From contig NZ_AORV01000056.1 in NCBI RefSeq assembly GCF_000350485.1, positions 1 through 64,000 of the forward strand: DNA of 64,000 nucleotides. The letters are read 5' to 3'. Origin of the DNA: Ruminiclostridium cellobioparum subsp. termitidis CT1112 (lineage in GTDB: Bacteria; Bacillota; Clostridia; Acetivibrionales; DSM-1351). This document shows positions 8,528-18,227 of this stretch, piece by piece. The notes beneath the pieces are model-generated. The model was not told the DNA's origin and ran no database searches. It was given only the letters and a program-made list of their open reading frames with translations. Every line of letters starts with the position of its first letter. Positions within the stretch are counted from its first letter, which is position 1. The position numbers and the translations under genes are program-made.

Positions 8528-10509
8528 AATCCAATCACCACCCCTAACATTATAATAATTACAGCACCTGCAACGGCATTAACCCAGAAGGTCAGCTTGT
8601 TTTCACCAAATACAGACTGCATGTAATAGTTTCTTACCACAACCGTTTCAACCTTGTCTCCAGGGCTGATGAATTCCAAACCTCTTAAATCCTCGTCAGC
8701 ATTTGAACCGCATAAATATGGAGGCTTTAATCTGCTGGGTTTGATTCTGTTTGAAATTATCGGTATTGCCACCATAAGGATCAGAATCACAGCAAAGAAC
8801 ATGATGGAAGCAAATCCACCGTAAACTGCGGCATCCACTTTATGGAGCCAGATTCCCAGACCTGTTCCTGCAAGTTCTTCCCTGTCTGCCATCTTAAACG
8901 CCAGGATCTGTGGCTTGACAAAATTATTGTACAATGGAGCAATACCTATGCTTGCTGCCATAACAAACGCAATCAAGGCTGAAAGTGCGGCCTTCATTGA
9001 AAAGGACAACTTTTCAATATGGAACTTCGGCTTATAGGACATGGTCAAAATGATACCTATCCACTTAGACCAGAAAACAACCGTCAGAGCACTTCCAAGT
9101 ATGATAAACAGAAGTACCAGCGGCTGGTGAACAGCAGTTTCTATAGCCATCCATTTTGTAATAAGCACACCGAAAGGCGGCAGTAACATTGAAATCTGTC
9201 CTATAACGGTTATTACGGTTGTAAACGGCATTCTCTTGAACAGTCCCTGCATATCTTCGATATCACGGCTTCCGATACCCAATTCAATAGTACCGACACA
9301 AAGGAACAGCAGTCCTTTTGAAACAGCGTGGAATATCATAAGAAGTATTGCCGCAGCAAGAGATATTCTTGTTCCGATACCGGCACAGCAGATAATCAAA
9401 CCGAGGTTTGCAATTGTCGAGTACGCAAGCACCTTCTTGGCGTTGCTCTGACTTATTGCTATAGCCGACGCTGCTACGAAAGTAAAACCTCCGACTATTG
9501 CAACCAGCTGTCCGAGTATTGTTCCTGCAAATGCAGGTGAAATTCTTACCACCAGATACACACCGGCCTTAACCATTGTACTGGAGTGCAGCAGTGCCGA
9601 TACAGGAGTCGGTGCAACCATGGCTCCCAGCAGCCAGCTCTGGAACGGAAACTGTGCCGACTTTGTAAAACCTGCTATACACAGCAGAGCAAGCGCAATC
9701 GGAAGAGTTCCTGCAAGGGCCCCCTCCATTCCTGATGCCGAGATTTCCTGTATGGAAAGTGTATTGAGGCTGGAATTCATCATCACTATTGCAATAATGA
9801 ATGCCACACCCCCAATCGAGTTGATCCACAAAGCTCTTAAACCGTTCTTAACGGCTATTTCTGTTCCGTCATGTGATATCAACAGGAATGAGCAAAGCGT
9901 TGTTATCTCCCAGAAGAAGTACATCCAGGATAAGTTGTCGGTCATTACCAATGCGTTCATGGCACTTAAGAAAATGAACAGTATCATGAAAAATCTTGGC
10001 TGCCTTGATACCTTCAAGTGCAGGTGATGCTCATGTTCTTTCATATAGCCTATGGCAAATACGGTAATAATCGGTCCGATGATTGATACCAGCATTATCA
10101 TTATTAATGACAGGTAATCAATTACAAATGCCGCTTCAGGTTCATTAACCTTTCCGAAAACTCCAAATATTTCAAATAACGCCCAAGGTATAAATTGTAA
10201 TACTGATAAAATAAATACTATTGCCTTTTTATGCTTTAATCCGATGTACGCTATATAGCAGAAGAGCAACAGGTCAAAGCCCTTGATCACCCAACTGACT
10301 AATTCAAGTACACTGTGCTCCATCTGGAATACAAGTTTTCCATCAGGAGATTCTACCATAAGTGCAATAAATCCGCCTGCTACTGCAAAGAGTAATAATG
10401 TCGAAATGCTTACTATTGCAATGCGCAATTTCTGATTTCTAATTATAAAGCATAACACAGCACTCAGTGCAGGCAGCAGAATAGCTGCCAGTAATAAATA
10501 CCAATCCAC
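8524..10509 (-). CDS. echA: Ech hydrogenase membrane subunit A (NuoL/MrpA-like)
   Basis: EchA is the large antiporter-like membrane subunit that moves protons or sodium ions during hydrogen evolution. About 16 helices can be counted; the NuoL-type proton-translocation core is seen around residues 110-400, including the MYFFWEITTLCSFLLI segment with its key Glu and the Lys in AGFTKSAQFPF. I prefer the GTG at 10509 (about 661 residues) because AAAGGAG lies 8 nt upstream; the ATG at 10527 precedes that site and would add residues before the first helix. It is the first gene of the operon. Confidence 0.94.
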   Translation of the reverse strand: MDWYLLLAAILLPALSAVLCFIIRNQKLRIAIVSISTLLLFAVAGGFIALMVESPDGKLVFQMEHSVLELVSWVIKGFDLLLFCYIAYIGLKHKKAIVFILSVLQFIPWALFEIFGVFGKVNEPEAAFVIDYLSLIMIMLVSIIGPIITVFAIGYMKEHEHHLHLKVSRQPRFFMILFIFLSAMNALVMTDNLSWMYFFWEITTLCSFLLISHDGTEIAVKNGLRALWINSIGGVAFIIAIVMMNSSLNTLSIQEISASGMEGALAGTLPIALALLCIAGFTKSAQFPFQSWLLGAMVAPTPVSALLHSSTMVKAGVYLVVRISPAFAGTILGQLVAIVGGFTFVAASAIAISQSNAKKVLAYSTIANLGLIICCAGIGTRISLAAAILLMIFHAVSKGLLFLCVGTIELGIGSRDIEDMQGLFKRMPFTTVITVIGQISMLLPPFGVLITKWMAIETAVHQPLVLLFIILGSALTVVFWSKWIGIILTMSYKPKFHIEKLSFSMKAALSALIAFVMAASIGIAPLYNNFVKPQILAFKMADREELAGTGLGIWLHKVDAAVYGGFASIMFFAVILILMVAIPIISNRIKPSRLKPPYLCGSNADEDLRGLEFISPGDKVETVVVRNYYMQSVFGENKLTFWVNAVAGAVIIIMLGVVIGL

Positions 10510-10659
10510 AGCTAATTCTCCTTTCAAAATGTTATTTAACCCCTTATATTTTTTTAAGAATTGCCACTATCCATTTCATAAATAATGAAAATTCATAAAA
10601 GCCCAACGTCATATAATCAGATACGGGAAAATTATAAGTTAAGAATCATTCCCTAATAA

Positions 10660-10688
10660 ATGATAATGAGAAACTGACATTAAGTCAA
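10660..10688 (-). promoter_or_regulatory. Sigma-A promoter of the ech operon with overlapping dyad
   Basis: On the minus strand TTGACT (10688-10683) and TATCAT (10665-10660) are separated by exactly 17 nt. The predicted start near 10653 leaves a leader of about 145 nt before echA. A short inverted repeat (AATCATT ... AATGAT, about 10645-10665) covers the -10 element and start site and could be an operator. This is a sequence match only. The rest of 10528-11091 is AT-rich and shows no gene. Confidence 0.7.
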
Positions 10689-11091
10689 ACTCTTTTAATC
10701 TAGAATAAAATAGTGAATTATGACTTTAATCTGCCATACTCTCACAATGTCTTCCGTTTATCATTTTACAATATATTTTAGTAAATTGAAAGCAAAAAGC
10801 CTATATTTATAAGGGATTTAAATAAAAAATTTGAATATTGTATACACTTATTACTATATGCTCCCAGAATATGAAATGATTACACCATTATTAACAGTTA
10901 TGGCTTTTTTAGTGTGAACAGCTGTATAATACAGGTATAAAAGTAATATTTCTGCTGCCTCATTTGGCTAATATATGAAGTATATTACTGCAAATTTTGG
11001 TTATATTGGCTGACACTCAACAGCATGATTTTGTAATATAATAGTAATAACAGTTTTCAGAGGATGAACTACTTTTATTATTGGAGGTACT

Positions 11092-12153
11092 ATGGATTTT
11101 TGGGACAAATATAAAGGTACGGTTAAGAAAATAGTTTTAATAGTATTAATTTTCGCTTCCATATATGTTTCAATCAAATATTTATTGCCATTTTTTGCAC
11201 CTTTCGTAATTGCACTTATCGTTTCCTACATAAATGAGCCTGTAATCCGGCTTTTGCAAAAAATTAAAATTTCCAGGAAAGTCGCAGCCTGTATTTCCCT
11301 GCTGTTTACAATGTCAGTGCTGGCTTTTGTAATCACCCTCGGGGTCATTAAAGTCTATAATGAGCTGATAGCTCTACAGGATAATATTAACTCCTATTCT
11401 GTGGACATATCTGACAAATTGAACAAGCTGCTGTTTAAGTTTACCAACTTTTATAATGCTCTCCCGGTTGAAGTAACGGGCACCGTCACAACAAACCTTT
11501 CATCCGTAACTACAAAAATCACTGATTTTATAACAGCCATTATACAAACAGCCATCAGCACCGTATCTTCCATCCCGAAATTAACAGTGTTTGCCATCGT
11601 CACCATACTGGCAACCTATTTCATCAGCAGTGACCGGAAGGCTATATCCTCTTTCTTTTACAGGCAGCTGCCATTCTCCTGGAGAAAGCGTATGACGGGG
11701 ATTAAAAAGGATACCATCAAAGCCTTGCTGGGATACTTCAGGGCAATTTTGATACTCATGGGTTTTACCTTTGTGGAAGTGAGTGTGGGCTTGTTTATAC
11801 TGGACGTGAAATATGCCTTTTTACTGGCTTTAATAGTGGCATTATCCGATGCCATTCCAATTGTCGGAACAGGAGTGGTCATGCTCCCCTGGATACTGTG
11901 GAACGTATTCACCGGCAATATGCCCCTGGCCTTCGGTCTGGCAATAATATATATCCTTGGAATACTGATAAGACAGATCATGGAACCAAAGATAGTAGGG
12001 AGTCAGATAGGCCTTCACCCGCTGGTAACACTGTTCGCCATGTATATAGGTCTGCAGTTTTTCAGCATTCTCGGCATGTTTATCGGGCCCATCAGTATGA
12101 TTATAGTAAAAAATCTGCAGGACGCAGGCGCTTTGAAGCTGTGGAACGACTAG
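11092..12153 (+). CDS. AI-2E family permease, YtvI-like sporulation membrane protein
   Basis: The 353-residue protein has the AI-2E/UPF0118 layout: two N-terminal helices, a soluble segment (about residues 85-150), then a bundle of helices ending in the conserved PKIVGSQIGLHPL region. Spore-formers carry a sub-branch named YtvI, needed in sporulation; the order of hydrophobic segments and the length fit. AI-2 export has been shown only for distant members, so the substrate is open. GGAGG sits 6 nt before the ATG. A 13-bp dyad CTGTAT-A-ATACAG at 10922-10934 coincides with a TATAAT hexamer upstream. Confidence 0.82.
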   Translation: MDFWDKYKGTVKKIVLIVLIFASIYVSIKYLLPFFAPFVIALIVSYINEPVIRLLQKIKISRKVAACISLLFTMSVLAFVITLGVIKVYNELIALQDNINSYSVDISDKLNKLLFKFTNFYNALPVEVTGTVTTNLSSVTTKITDFITAIIQTAISTVSSIPKLTVFAIVTILATYFISSDRKAISSFFYRQLPFSWRKRMTGIKKDTIKALLGYFRAILILMGFTFVEVSVGLFILDVKYAFLLALIVALSDAIPIVGTGVVMLPWILWNVFTGNMPLAFGLAIIYILGILIRQIMEPKIVGSQIGLHPLVTLFAMYIGLQFFSILGMFIGPISMIIVKNLQDAGALKLWND

Positions 12154-12281
12154 AAACTCAGGGTTGTGCTTGGAAGGCCAAATATTTAACACATTATGCC
12201 AGTTGGTTAATCATAATCAATATTGCAAGTAAAAGTGTACAGGCTATACCGGTACTTCCAGATACAACAGTATCGTTTCTC

Positions 12282-13184
12282 CTATTTTTTTAATCGTCCC
12301 AAAACAACTCTATCGTTACTCCCCAGATCCTTCAGGACGGTAACACTTCCAAAGCTGTTCTCCATTAGCCTGCCGACACTTTCACCCTGGTTATAGCCTA
12401 TTTCCAGCACCAGATAGCCATCCTTATAAAGAAACCCGGGCGCAGCATAAATTATTTTTCTGTAGAAATCAAGGCCGTCTGCGCCGCCGTCCAGGGCGAT
12501 GTATGGTTCGTGATCACAGACCTGCCTTTCAAGGGTTTTTACCGTTCCGGTTTCAATATACGGGGGATTGCTGACTATAATATGGAACTTCTCCCGGCCG
12601 TCAAGTGCCTCAAACAGATCTCCGCAGCGGAATTCCAGCTGTTTCTCCACTCCGGCCCGCACCGAATTTATCCGGGCTATTTCCAGAGCCTCCTGTGATA
12701 TATCACATGCTGCCACCCTGCTGCCGGGACAGTAATGTGCAATGCTCACGGCTATACAGCCCGATCCGGTGCACATGTCCAAAACCCTTGCTCCAGAAAC
12801 ACAGCAGGCTTTTTCCTGGCTACATTCATCTGTCAGTCCATTGAACCCGTTCCCGTTTATCAGCTCAATGCATTTTTCCACCAGAATTTCGGTATCCTGC
12901 CTCGGAATCAGCACGGCGGGACTAACTTTAAAGCTCAAGGACATAAACTCGGCCTCACCCAGAAGATACTGTAGCGGCACATTTTCCGACCGCTTGTGGA
13001 GGAATACCTCCAATTCCGCAAGTTCACCGGTTTCAAGTACCCTGTCACCGTGTGTATACAGGTAAGTCCTATTGCAATTCAATACATGACAAAGTATAAC
13101 CCCGGCTTCCAAAACCGGGGTTTCTATTCCAGCATTTTTTAAAGTTTCTGCTGCATATTGCAAAAACTGCTTGATAGTTTTCAT
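12282..13184 (-). CDS. prmC: Release factor glutamine N5-methyltransferase
   Basis: PrmC methylates the GGQ glutamine of peptide-chain release factors. The protein has an N-terminal helical release-factor-binding domain (about 1-85) and a Rossmann methyltransferase domain with motif I VLDMCTGSGCIAVSIA and the catalytic SNPPYIE. An insertion rich in Cys and Glu (about residues 118-135) precedes motif I. It follows yqhQ on the same strand by about 64 bp, in the common clostridial order rho-rpmE-yqhQ-prmC. The usual next gene, prfA, is missing; the convergent YtvI-like gene follows instead. Confidence 0.93.
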   Translation of the reverse strand: MKTIKQFLQYAAETLKNAGIETPVLEAGVILCHVLNCNRTYLYTHGDRVLETGELAELEVFLHKRSENVPLQYLLGEAEFMSLSFKVSPAVLIPRQDTEILVEKCIELINGNGFNGLTDECSQEKACCVSGARVLDMCTGSGCIAVSIAHYCPGSRVAACDISQEALEIARINSVRAGVEKQLEFRCGDLFEALDGREKFHIIVSNPPYIETGTVKTLERQVCDHEPYIALDGGADGLDFYRKIIYAAPGFLYKDGYLVLEIGYNQGESVGRLMENSFGSVTVLKDLGSNDRVVLGRLKK

Positions 13185-13248
13185 ATAATTACACGCTCGC
13201 TTACTCTTTAGCTTACCCTCTCTCTTACTTTCTCACTCGCTTTCGCAC

Positions 13249-14184
13249 TTACTTTCCCCACTCGTCACTTCCGTTTTCGGCGGGAATAACTTCCTTAAAA
13301 GCCGCGATAGCCACCTCTATCTGGCTGTCGTCAGGCTCTCTGGTTGTAAAAGCCTGGAACATAAGACCGGGAGCGCTGAAAATTTTAAATAGCCAGTTGT
13401 CATGTTTCACCGCAAACTTTATGGCTTCAAGCGAAACACCAGCGACGACGGGCACCAGCAGTATTCTGATAAGCGCATTTAGAAAGACATTGTGCCAGCC
13501 CGTAAAGGAAAATATCAATATACTGATAATCATAATGGTAAAGAATAAAGAAGTACCGCAGCGTGGGTGCTTTGTGGTGTATTTTCTGACATTCTCAACT
13601 GTAAGCTCGTCATCATGCTCATAACAGTGAATGGTTTTGTGCTCGGCGCCATGATATTCCCACACTCTCCTCATCTCCTTGAGAAGTGAAACCAGTGCAA
13701 GGTACCCGATAAACAGTCCTACTCTTATTGCTCCCTCGATCAGGTTGAGTATGACCACACCTGATGACGAGTCTCTTTTTATTGGTATAAAGTTTGCTAT
13801 AAAATTCGGAAGTAATATAAAAAGACCGACACTGAACAAGATAGATATTACAACAGAGAAATAAATGGCAACATCGGCTATTTTATCTCCGAATTTCTCA
13901 TCCAGCCATTTTTCAAGCTTCGACGGCTCATATTTGTCCCCGTCTTCAAGGTCAACAAATTCCGCCGAATACATCAATGCTTTTACCCCGATAACCATCT
14001 GGGAAAAGAGGTTGACAGCTCCTCTGACGATGGGAATCCTGGAAAGTTTGCCTTTGGGCTTTTGCGGTTTTTTATCGATTACTATTTCACCGTCAGGTTT
14101 TCTTATCGCTGTGGCTCTGAATTCGGGTCCAATCATCAATAGCCCTTCAAGCAAAGCCTGTCCGCCAATAGTTGTCTTCTTCAT
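13249..14184 (-). CDS. yqhQ: DUF1385 membrane protein, YqhQ family
   Basis: The protein (about 311 residues) begins MKKTTIGGQALLEGLLM and matches the DUF1385/YqhQ family, whose hallmark IGGQA-(L/V)-EGVMM start is present here. About five membrane helices lie between residues 80 and 270, with the conserved EYHGAEHKTIHCYE metal-like His/Glu motif between them. The biochemical role is unknown. The ATG at 14184 is supported by GAGGAGG 6 nt upstream, so the longer in-frame extension to 14253 is not used. Gene order rho-rpmE-yqhQ-prmC is typical of Clostridia. Confidence 0.9.
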   Translation of the reverse strand: MKKTTIGGQALLEGLLMIGPEFRATAIRKPDGEIVIDKKPQKPKGKLSRIPIVRGAVNLFSQMVIGVKALMYSAEFVDLEDGDKYEPSKLEKWLDEKFGDKIADVAIYFSVVISILFSVGLFILLPNFIANFIPIKRDSSSGVVILNLIEGAIRVGLFIGYLALVSLLKEMRRVWEYHGAEHKTIHCYEHDDELTVENVRKYTTKHPRCGTSLFFTIMIISILIFSFTGWHNVFLNALIRILLVPVVAGVSLEAIKFAVKHDNWLFKIFSAPGLMFQAFTTREPDDSQIEVAIAAFKEVIPAENGSDEWGK

Positions 14185-14425
14185 TGTAACCTCCTCAAAT
14201 ATATTGTCCTGTCTATAATAAATTTCAAATATTATTTCTCTATCAATAAACAATCCTACTAAGGCTCATATTAAAGCAATTATTAAAGCAAGTCAATTAT
14301 TTTAAAATAATAATCTTTTTTGAAATGACCCTGCGTCCAAAATCACCTGTCTCAAGCGATTAAGGACTGCCAGACATCAAGAAATTTGTGTATCAGCTAA
14401 AACATATAAATTCCCATAAATGAAC

Positions 14426-14453
14426 AAAAGACTGGGAAACTCGCTCCCAGTCC
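14426..14453 (-). terminator. Intrinsic terminator after rpmE
   Basis: On the minus strand GACTGGGA and TTCCCAGTC form a stem of 8 to 9 bp with a GCGAGT loop, followed by TTTTG. It lies 16 nt after the rpmE stop and should separate rho-rpmE transcription from yqhQ-prmC. Confidence 0.8.
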
Positions 14454-14468
14454 TTTAATGATTTCATA

Positions 14469-14678
14469 TTATGCGTTATCAACGATACCATATTTCTTTT
14501 TAAACTTATCAACACGTCCACCGGTATCAATGAGCTTCTGCCTTCCTGTGAAGAAAGGATGACACTTTGAACAAATTTCAACGTGAAGGGACTTTTTTGT
14601 AGAACCAGTAGTAAAAGTCTCACCGCAAGCACACTTAACAACTGCTTCCGAGTAATCTGGATGTATTCCTTCTTTCAT
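14469..14678 (-). CDS. rpmE: 50S ribosomal protein L31 (zinc-binding form)
   Basis: The 69-residue protein begins MKEGIHPDY and has the four cysteines of the zinc-binding C+ type of L31: a CxC pair (CAC) near residue 16 and a CxxC pair in [11 protein letters not shown]. The C-terminal KFKKKYG tail is typical. AAGAAGGTG precedes the ATG. A possible own promoter (TTGCGG, 17 nt, TAAAAT) lies in the 190-bp gap after rho, at about 14770-14800. Confidence 0.97.
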   Translation of the reverse strand: MKEGIHPDYSEAVVKCACGETFTTGSTKKSLHVEICSKCHPFFTGRQKLIDTGGRVDKFKKKYGIVDNA

Positions 14679-14867
14679 TGCTTTTCACCTTCTTTCAAAC
14701 AAAATTGAAACGTCCTCAATTTTTATATATTCAACGTACAGATTGTACCAAGTTGCGTATTAAAGAGGCAAGTGATATTTTAACATAAAAACGCACTTAC
14801 CGCAATACCCTTTTTGATTATTGCTCAATCCGATTTATTCCAATTTGGCGGTAATTTCAACCGGTTA

Positions 14868-17210
14868 TTATTGGTTTTTATCAAGGAAGGAAATATTAAT
14901 ACTCTTTACAAAGTCATCGTTGGTCTTAGTCTGCAATAACCTGTTTATCAATATCTCTGTCACCTCTGCGGTGCCCATGTTGCTCATTGCTTTCCTGACA
15001 GCATATACACTTTCGAGTTCCTTCTGGCTAAGCAGCAATTCTTCTCTTCGTGTACCAGACTTATTAATGTCAATAGCAGGGAAGATCCTCTTTTCAGACA
15101 GCTTCCTGTCAAGGTGAAGTTCCATGTTACCCGTTCCCTTGAATTCTTCAAATATAACATCGTCCATCCTGCTGCCTGTTTCAATGAGAGCAGTAGCCAT
15201 AATGGTCAGGCTTCCGCCGTTTTCAATATTTCTGGCAGCACCGAAAAATCTCTTGGGCTTGTGCAGTGCACCCGGATCCAAACCTCCCGACAAAGTTCTT
15301 CCGGTAGGCGGAATAGTGAGGTTATAGGCTCTTGCCAGTCTTGTGATGCTGTCAAGAAGTATTACCACATCCTTCTTCTGCTCAACCAGTCTCTGAGCCC
15401 TCTCCAGAACCATTTCCGCAACCTTGATATGGTGTTCGGGCACTTCATCGAAAGTAGAGTAGATTACTTCTCCCTTTATGGAACGCTGCATATCGGTTAC
15501 TTCTTCCGGACGCTCATCTATCAGTAGAACAATAAGTTCCACTTCAGGATAATTTACTGTGATAGCGTTGGCTATTTTTTTAAGTAAAATGGTTTTACCG
15601 GCTTTCGGAGGTGATACTATCATTCCTCTCTGGCCTTTACCAATAGGTGCTATTAAATCTATTAATCTTGTGGAGAATTCTCTTGGAGAAGTTTCCAAAG
15701 TTATTCTGCTGTCAGGGTAAATTGGTGTCAGGTACTCAAAAGGTACTCTCTTGGAGGCAACATCAGGTGTATCACCGTTTATTGACTGGACATAGAGTAA
15801 TGCCTGGAATTTTTCCCCTTCCTTTGGAATCCTGCCTTTTCCTCTCAGCTTGTCTCCCGTTTTAAGGCCGAACCGCCTGATCTGGGAAGGAGATACGTAT
15901 ATGTCTCTTGGCCCTGACAGATAGTTTTCACTTCTGAGGAACCCATAGCCATCGGGCAATACTTCCAGAACGCCTTCTACAGGATCGTCAGCTTCAATTT
16001 TCTCATTTGACTGCTGCTGAGGCTGGGCAGTTTGGACAGCCTGTGGCACCGGAGCTGCCTGCACTTGCTGAGTTGTCTGCTGCGGTACTTGCAGAGCTGC
16101 CTGAGCATTGGATGCATTTACCTGCGGCGGTTGGGAAACCGGCTGGTTTTGCTGCTGCACAGCCGACTGCTGTGATGTCTGGGGCTGCTGTACCTGAGAC
16201 TGCTGGTGTGCATTATTCTGCTGCTGTGCATTATTATTATGTTGCTGTATATTATTCTGCTGTTGGTGCTGCTGCGGTCTTGGCAACTGATTGACTGATT
16301 TCTGTGACTGAGGCTGTGGCAGAGCAGGTTTGTCCTGATTCACAACAGAAGTATTGGTTTTTATTTGCCTTGGGACATGCTTTACGGGAATTAAAGGCTT
16401 CTTTTCAGCTTCCACGTTTTCTGTTTTTTGATCATTTTTTACTGGATGAGTTTTTACCGAAGCAGGCTTTTTATTTTCAACGGTTTTAACAGGATGTATC
16501 AGTTTCTCCGATAATCTTCCCGGTTTGGGCTCCGGATTAACTGTCTCCTCTTTTTTTTCAGATACTTCGGGTAAGGTTTTTTTCTCTTCTGTCTCAGGCT
16601 CAGCTGATGCATCTTTTAATGCCTTGCTTGGTCTGCCTCTTTTGGATTTTCTCAAAACAGAAGTCTCGGCATCAACATGCTTGTTTTCTTCAGCCGCTTT
16701 TGGTTCAGCCGTGCCATTTTCGTCTGAAGAAACCTTCTCGGCTGCCGGTTCCTGTATTTCCTGCTTAATAACAGGAATATCCTTTTCCTTACTTGAATCA
16801 GTACTTTTTTCCGTTTTAGCGCTTTTCCTGGTTTTGCCGGTTTGAACAGGCGTATTCTCCGGGCTGCTTAGATTTTCGGTTTTGCCGGCATTTTCCGGTT
16901 TACTCTTGCTCGCTTTATTTTTAGTACCTTCAGTTTTCTCCCCGCCTATAGTCTCAGTTGTATTATTTTCACCTGAAGCCCTGGCTTCGCTTTCACTTTT
17001 ACTGCCGTTTTTGCTCCGGTCAGGTACTATTTTCCCGGAATCAGCCTTTTCAACTGCTTTGGAATCATTAGCTTTATTTGCTTCATCAGAATTTTTCAAT
17101 ATATCCAATAATTCATTCTTTTTTAACTTGGATATGTTTTTTACACCCATCATTTTTGCAATATAACGCAAATCTTCTAGTGTTTTTGACTGTAAATCAA
17201 TCTGATCCAT
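14868..17210 (-). CDS. rho: Transcription termination factor Rho with long disordered N/Q-rich insertion
   Basis: Rho is the hexameric ATP-driven RNA translocase that ends transcription. Here it has 780 residues against about 420 in E. coli. In order: Rho_N helical domain (1-45), a long charged linker rich in Lys, Glu, Ser and Pro (about 46-290), an N/Q-rich stretch (about 292-400) with runs such as [15 protein letters not shown], the RNA-binding cold-shock-like domain (about 405-480) and the RecA-like ATPase with Walker A SPPKAGKT (about 530), Walker B VVILLDS and the Q/R-loop segments intact. An AT-hook-like RGRPSK lies near residue 193. The core is complete, so the enzyme should be active. 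It heads the rho-rpmE pair. Confidence 0.97.
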   Translation of the reverse strand: MDQIDLQSKTLEDLRYIAKMMGVKNISKLKKNELLDILKNSDEANKANDSKAVEKADSGKIVPDRSKNGSKSESEARASGENNTTETIGGEKTEGTKNKASKSKPENAGKTENLSSPENTPVQTGKTRKSAKTEKSTDSSKEKDIPVIKQEIQEPAAEKVSSDENGTAEPKAAEENKHVDAETSVLRKSKRGRPSKALKDASAEPETEEKKTLPEVSEKKEETVNPEPKPGRLSEKLIHPVKTVENKKPASVKTHPVKNDQKTENVEAEKKPLIPVKHVPRQIKTNTSVVNQDKPALPQPQSQKSVNQLPRPQQHQQQNNIQQHNNNAQQQNNAHQQSQVQQPQTSQQSAVQQQNQPVSQPPQVNASNAQAALQVPQQTTQQVQAAPVPQAVQTAQPQQQSNEKIEADDPVEGVLEVLPDGYGFLRSENYLSGPRDIYVSPSQIRRFGLKTGDKLRGKGRIPKEGEKFQALLYVQSINGDTPDVASKRVPFEYLTPIYPDSRITLETSPREFSTRLIDLIAPIGKGQRGMIVSPPKAGKTILLKKIANAITVNYPEVELIVLLIDERPEEVTDMQRSIKGEVIYSTFDEVPEHHIKVAEMVLERAQRLVEQKKDVVILLDSITRLARAYNLTIPPTGRTLSGGLDPGALHKPKRFFGAARNIENGGSLTIMATALIETGSRMDDVIFEEFKGTGNMELHLDRKLSEKRIFPAIDINKSGTRREELLLSQKELESVYAVRKAMSNMGTAEVTEILINRLLQTKTNDDFVKSINISFLDKNQ

Positions 17211-17413
17211 AGTTCACCACCTTATAAAATCATTTATTGAACATTAAATAGGAAATTTGATTCGAAAAAATCTTTAGAAAAACCTTTTTTATTTAATTCC
17301 TTTTTCTAGAGGAGAATTTTTGAATATTCCACAAAAAGCATTATATCAAATGTGTAAATACATGTCAATCTTAGTGTTGTTTTCCCACAATTCTGTCATA
17401 ATTTCCGAACTTA

Positions 17414-18073
17414 TCAATTATATTTTTGTCTGGTATTTAATTTGGATTTCCTGGCGAATAAAATTATTTTATCTCTTTGAAGTATCTTTTTCAGGTCATT
17501 GTTGGTAGATGCAGGTATGAATTTGGTTCTTGAGCATTTATTGCATTTAAGAGTAATTCCTCTTCTGAGCATCGAAACAATAATTCCGTCGCTTCCGCAC
17601 TCACACCGTAAATTGCCTTTTTCTGCAATGTCATGAATTTTGTTAAGTGTATCAAACATGACCTGAGTATTTTCAAAACATCTGTCATAACCGAATCCGT
17701 CAATAATTCCGTCCAATTCTTTTTCAAATTTATCGATGAATTTCCTTACAGAATCATCTTTGCCAATAAAACAATTCTTTATACCGGTTATCTGGCATGT
17801 ATAAATAATTATATTATTCGCCAGCAGGGCTTCTCTGCTGATAATATGCTTATGCTCCGAACCGCAGCCAATGCACGGAACCGTCAGCCTGTATTCGTTT
17901 TTACTTAATTTCTCTATCTCCAGCCGGGACTTTCCGCATTTGCAGCCTGAAGTTATATTCCCGTTCAAAAAAAGTTTGAAAAGGTTGACTTTAGCAAAAT
18001 CAAATGTCCCGCAAGAGAAGCATTTATATGCAATTGTTATATCCATATCTATCAGCATATCTCTCATCCTCAC
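17414..18073 (-). CDS. Conserved protein with multiple CxxC zinc ribbons, function unknown
   Basis: I do not recognise a named family. The 219-residue protein has several Cys pairs: CFSC and CKC in the first 50 residues, CIGC near residue 72, then CEC and CNKC near residues 160-180. These suggest two or three zinc ribbons, with a helical segment (about 110-150) between the second and third. No catalytic motif is seen. The first in-frame start is GTG at 18073; the ATG at 18058, nine bases after GAGG, is an alternative. It lies upstream of rho on the same strand, 203 bp away, and downstream of the HD-GYP gene. A nucleic-acid or transcription-related role is only a guess. Confidence 0.65.
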   Translation of the reverse strand: MRMRDMLIDMDITIAYKCFSCGTFDFAKVNLFKLFLNGNITSGCKCGKSRLEIEKLSKNEYRLTVPCIGCGSEHKHIISREALLANNIIIYTCQITGIKNCFIGKDDSVRKFIDKFEKELDGIIDGFGYDRCFENTQVMFDTLNKIHDIAEKGNLRCECGSDGIIVSMLRRGITLKCNKCSRTKFIPASTNNDLKKILQRDKIILFARKSKLNTRQKYN

Positions 18074-18227
18074 TGTTCAAGAACTCCTTGACAAACGTGT
18101 GCGCCGGTTTCACAACGGTAATTCAGGCAAACCGTATATGAAATCTACTCTGCTGATATAATATATTCTATAAAAATAAAAAAATTCCTTTTCCCGGGCA
18201 TTATGTAAATCTTATTTTAACAAACAG

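Noticed and set aside
10645-10675. Fur/PerR-like box at the ech promoter
   Set aside because: TGATAATGAGAA matches only one half of the TGATAATnATTATCA consensus; I keep only the plain dyad.
16007-16294. Ala-rich open frame opposite the Q/N-rich part of rho
   Set aside because: CAG/CAA repeats give long open frames on the other strand; no ribosome site and no family likeness.
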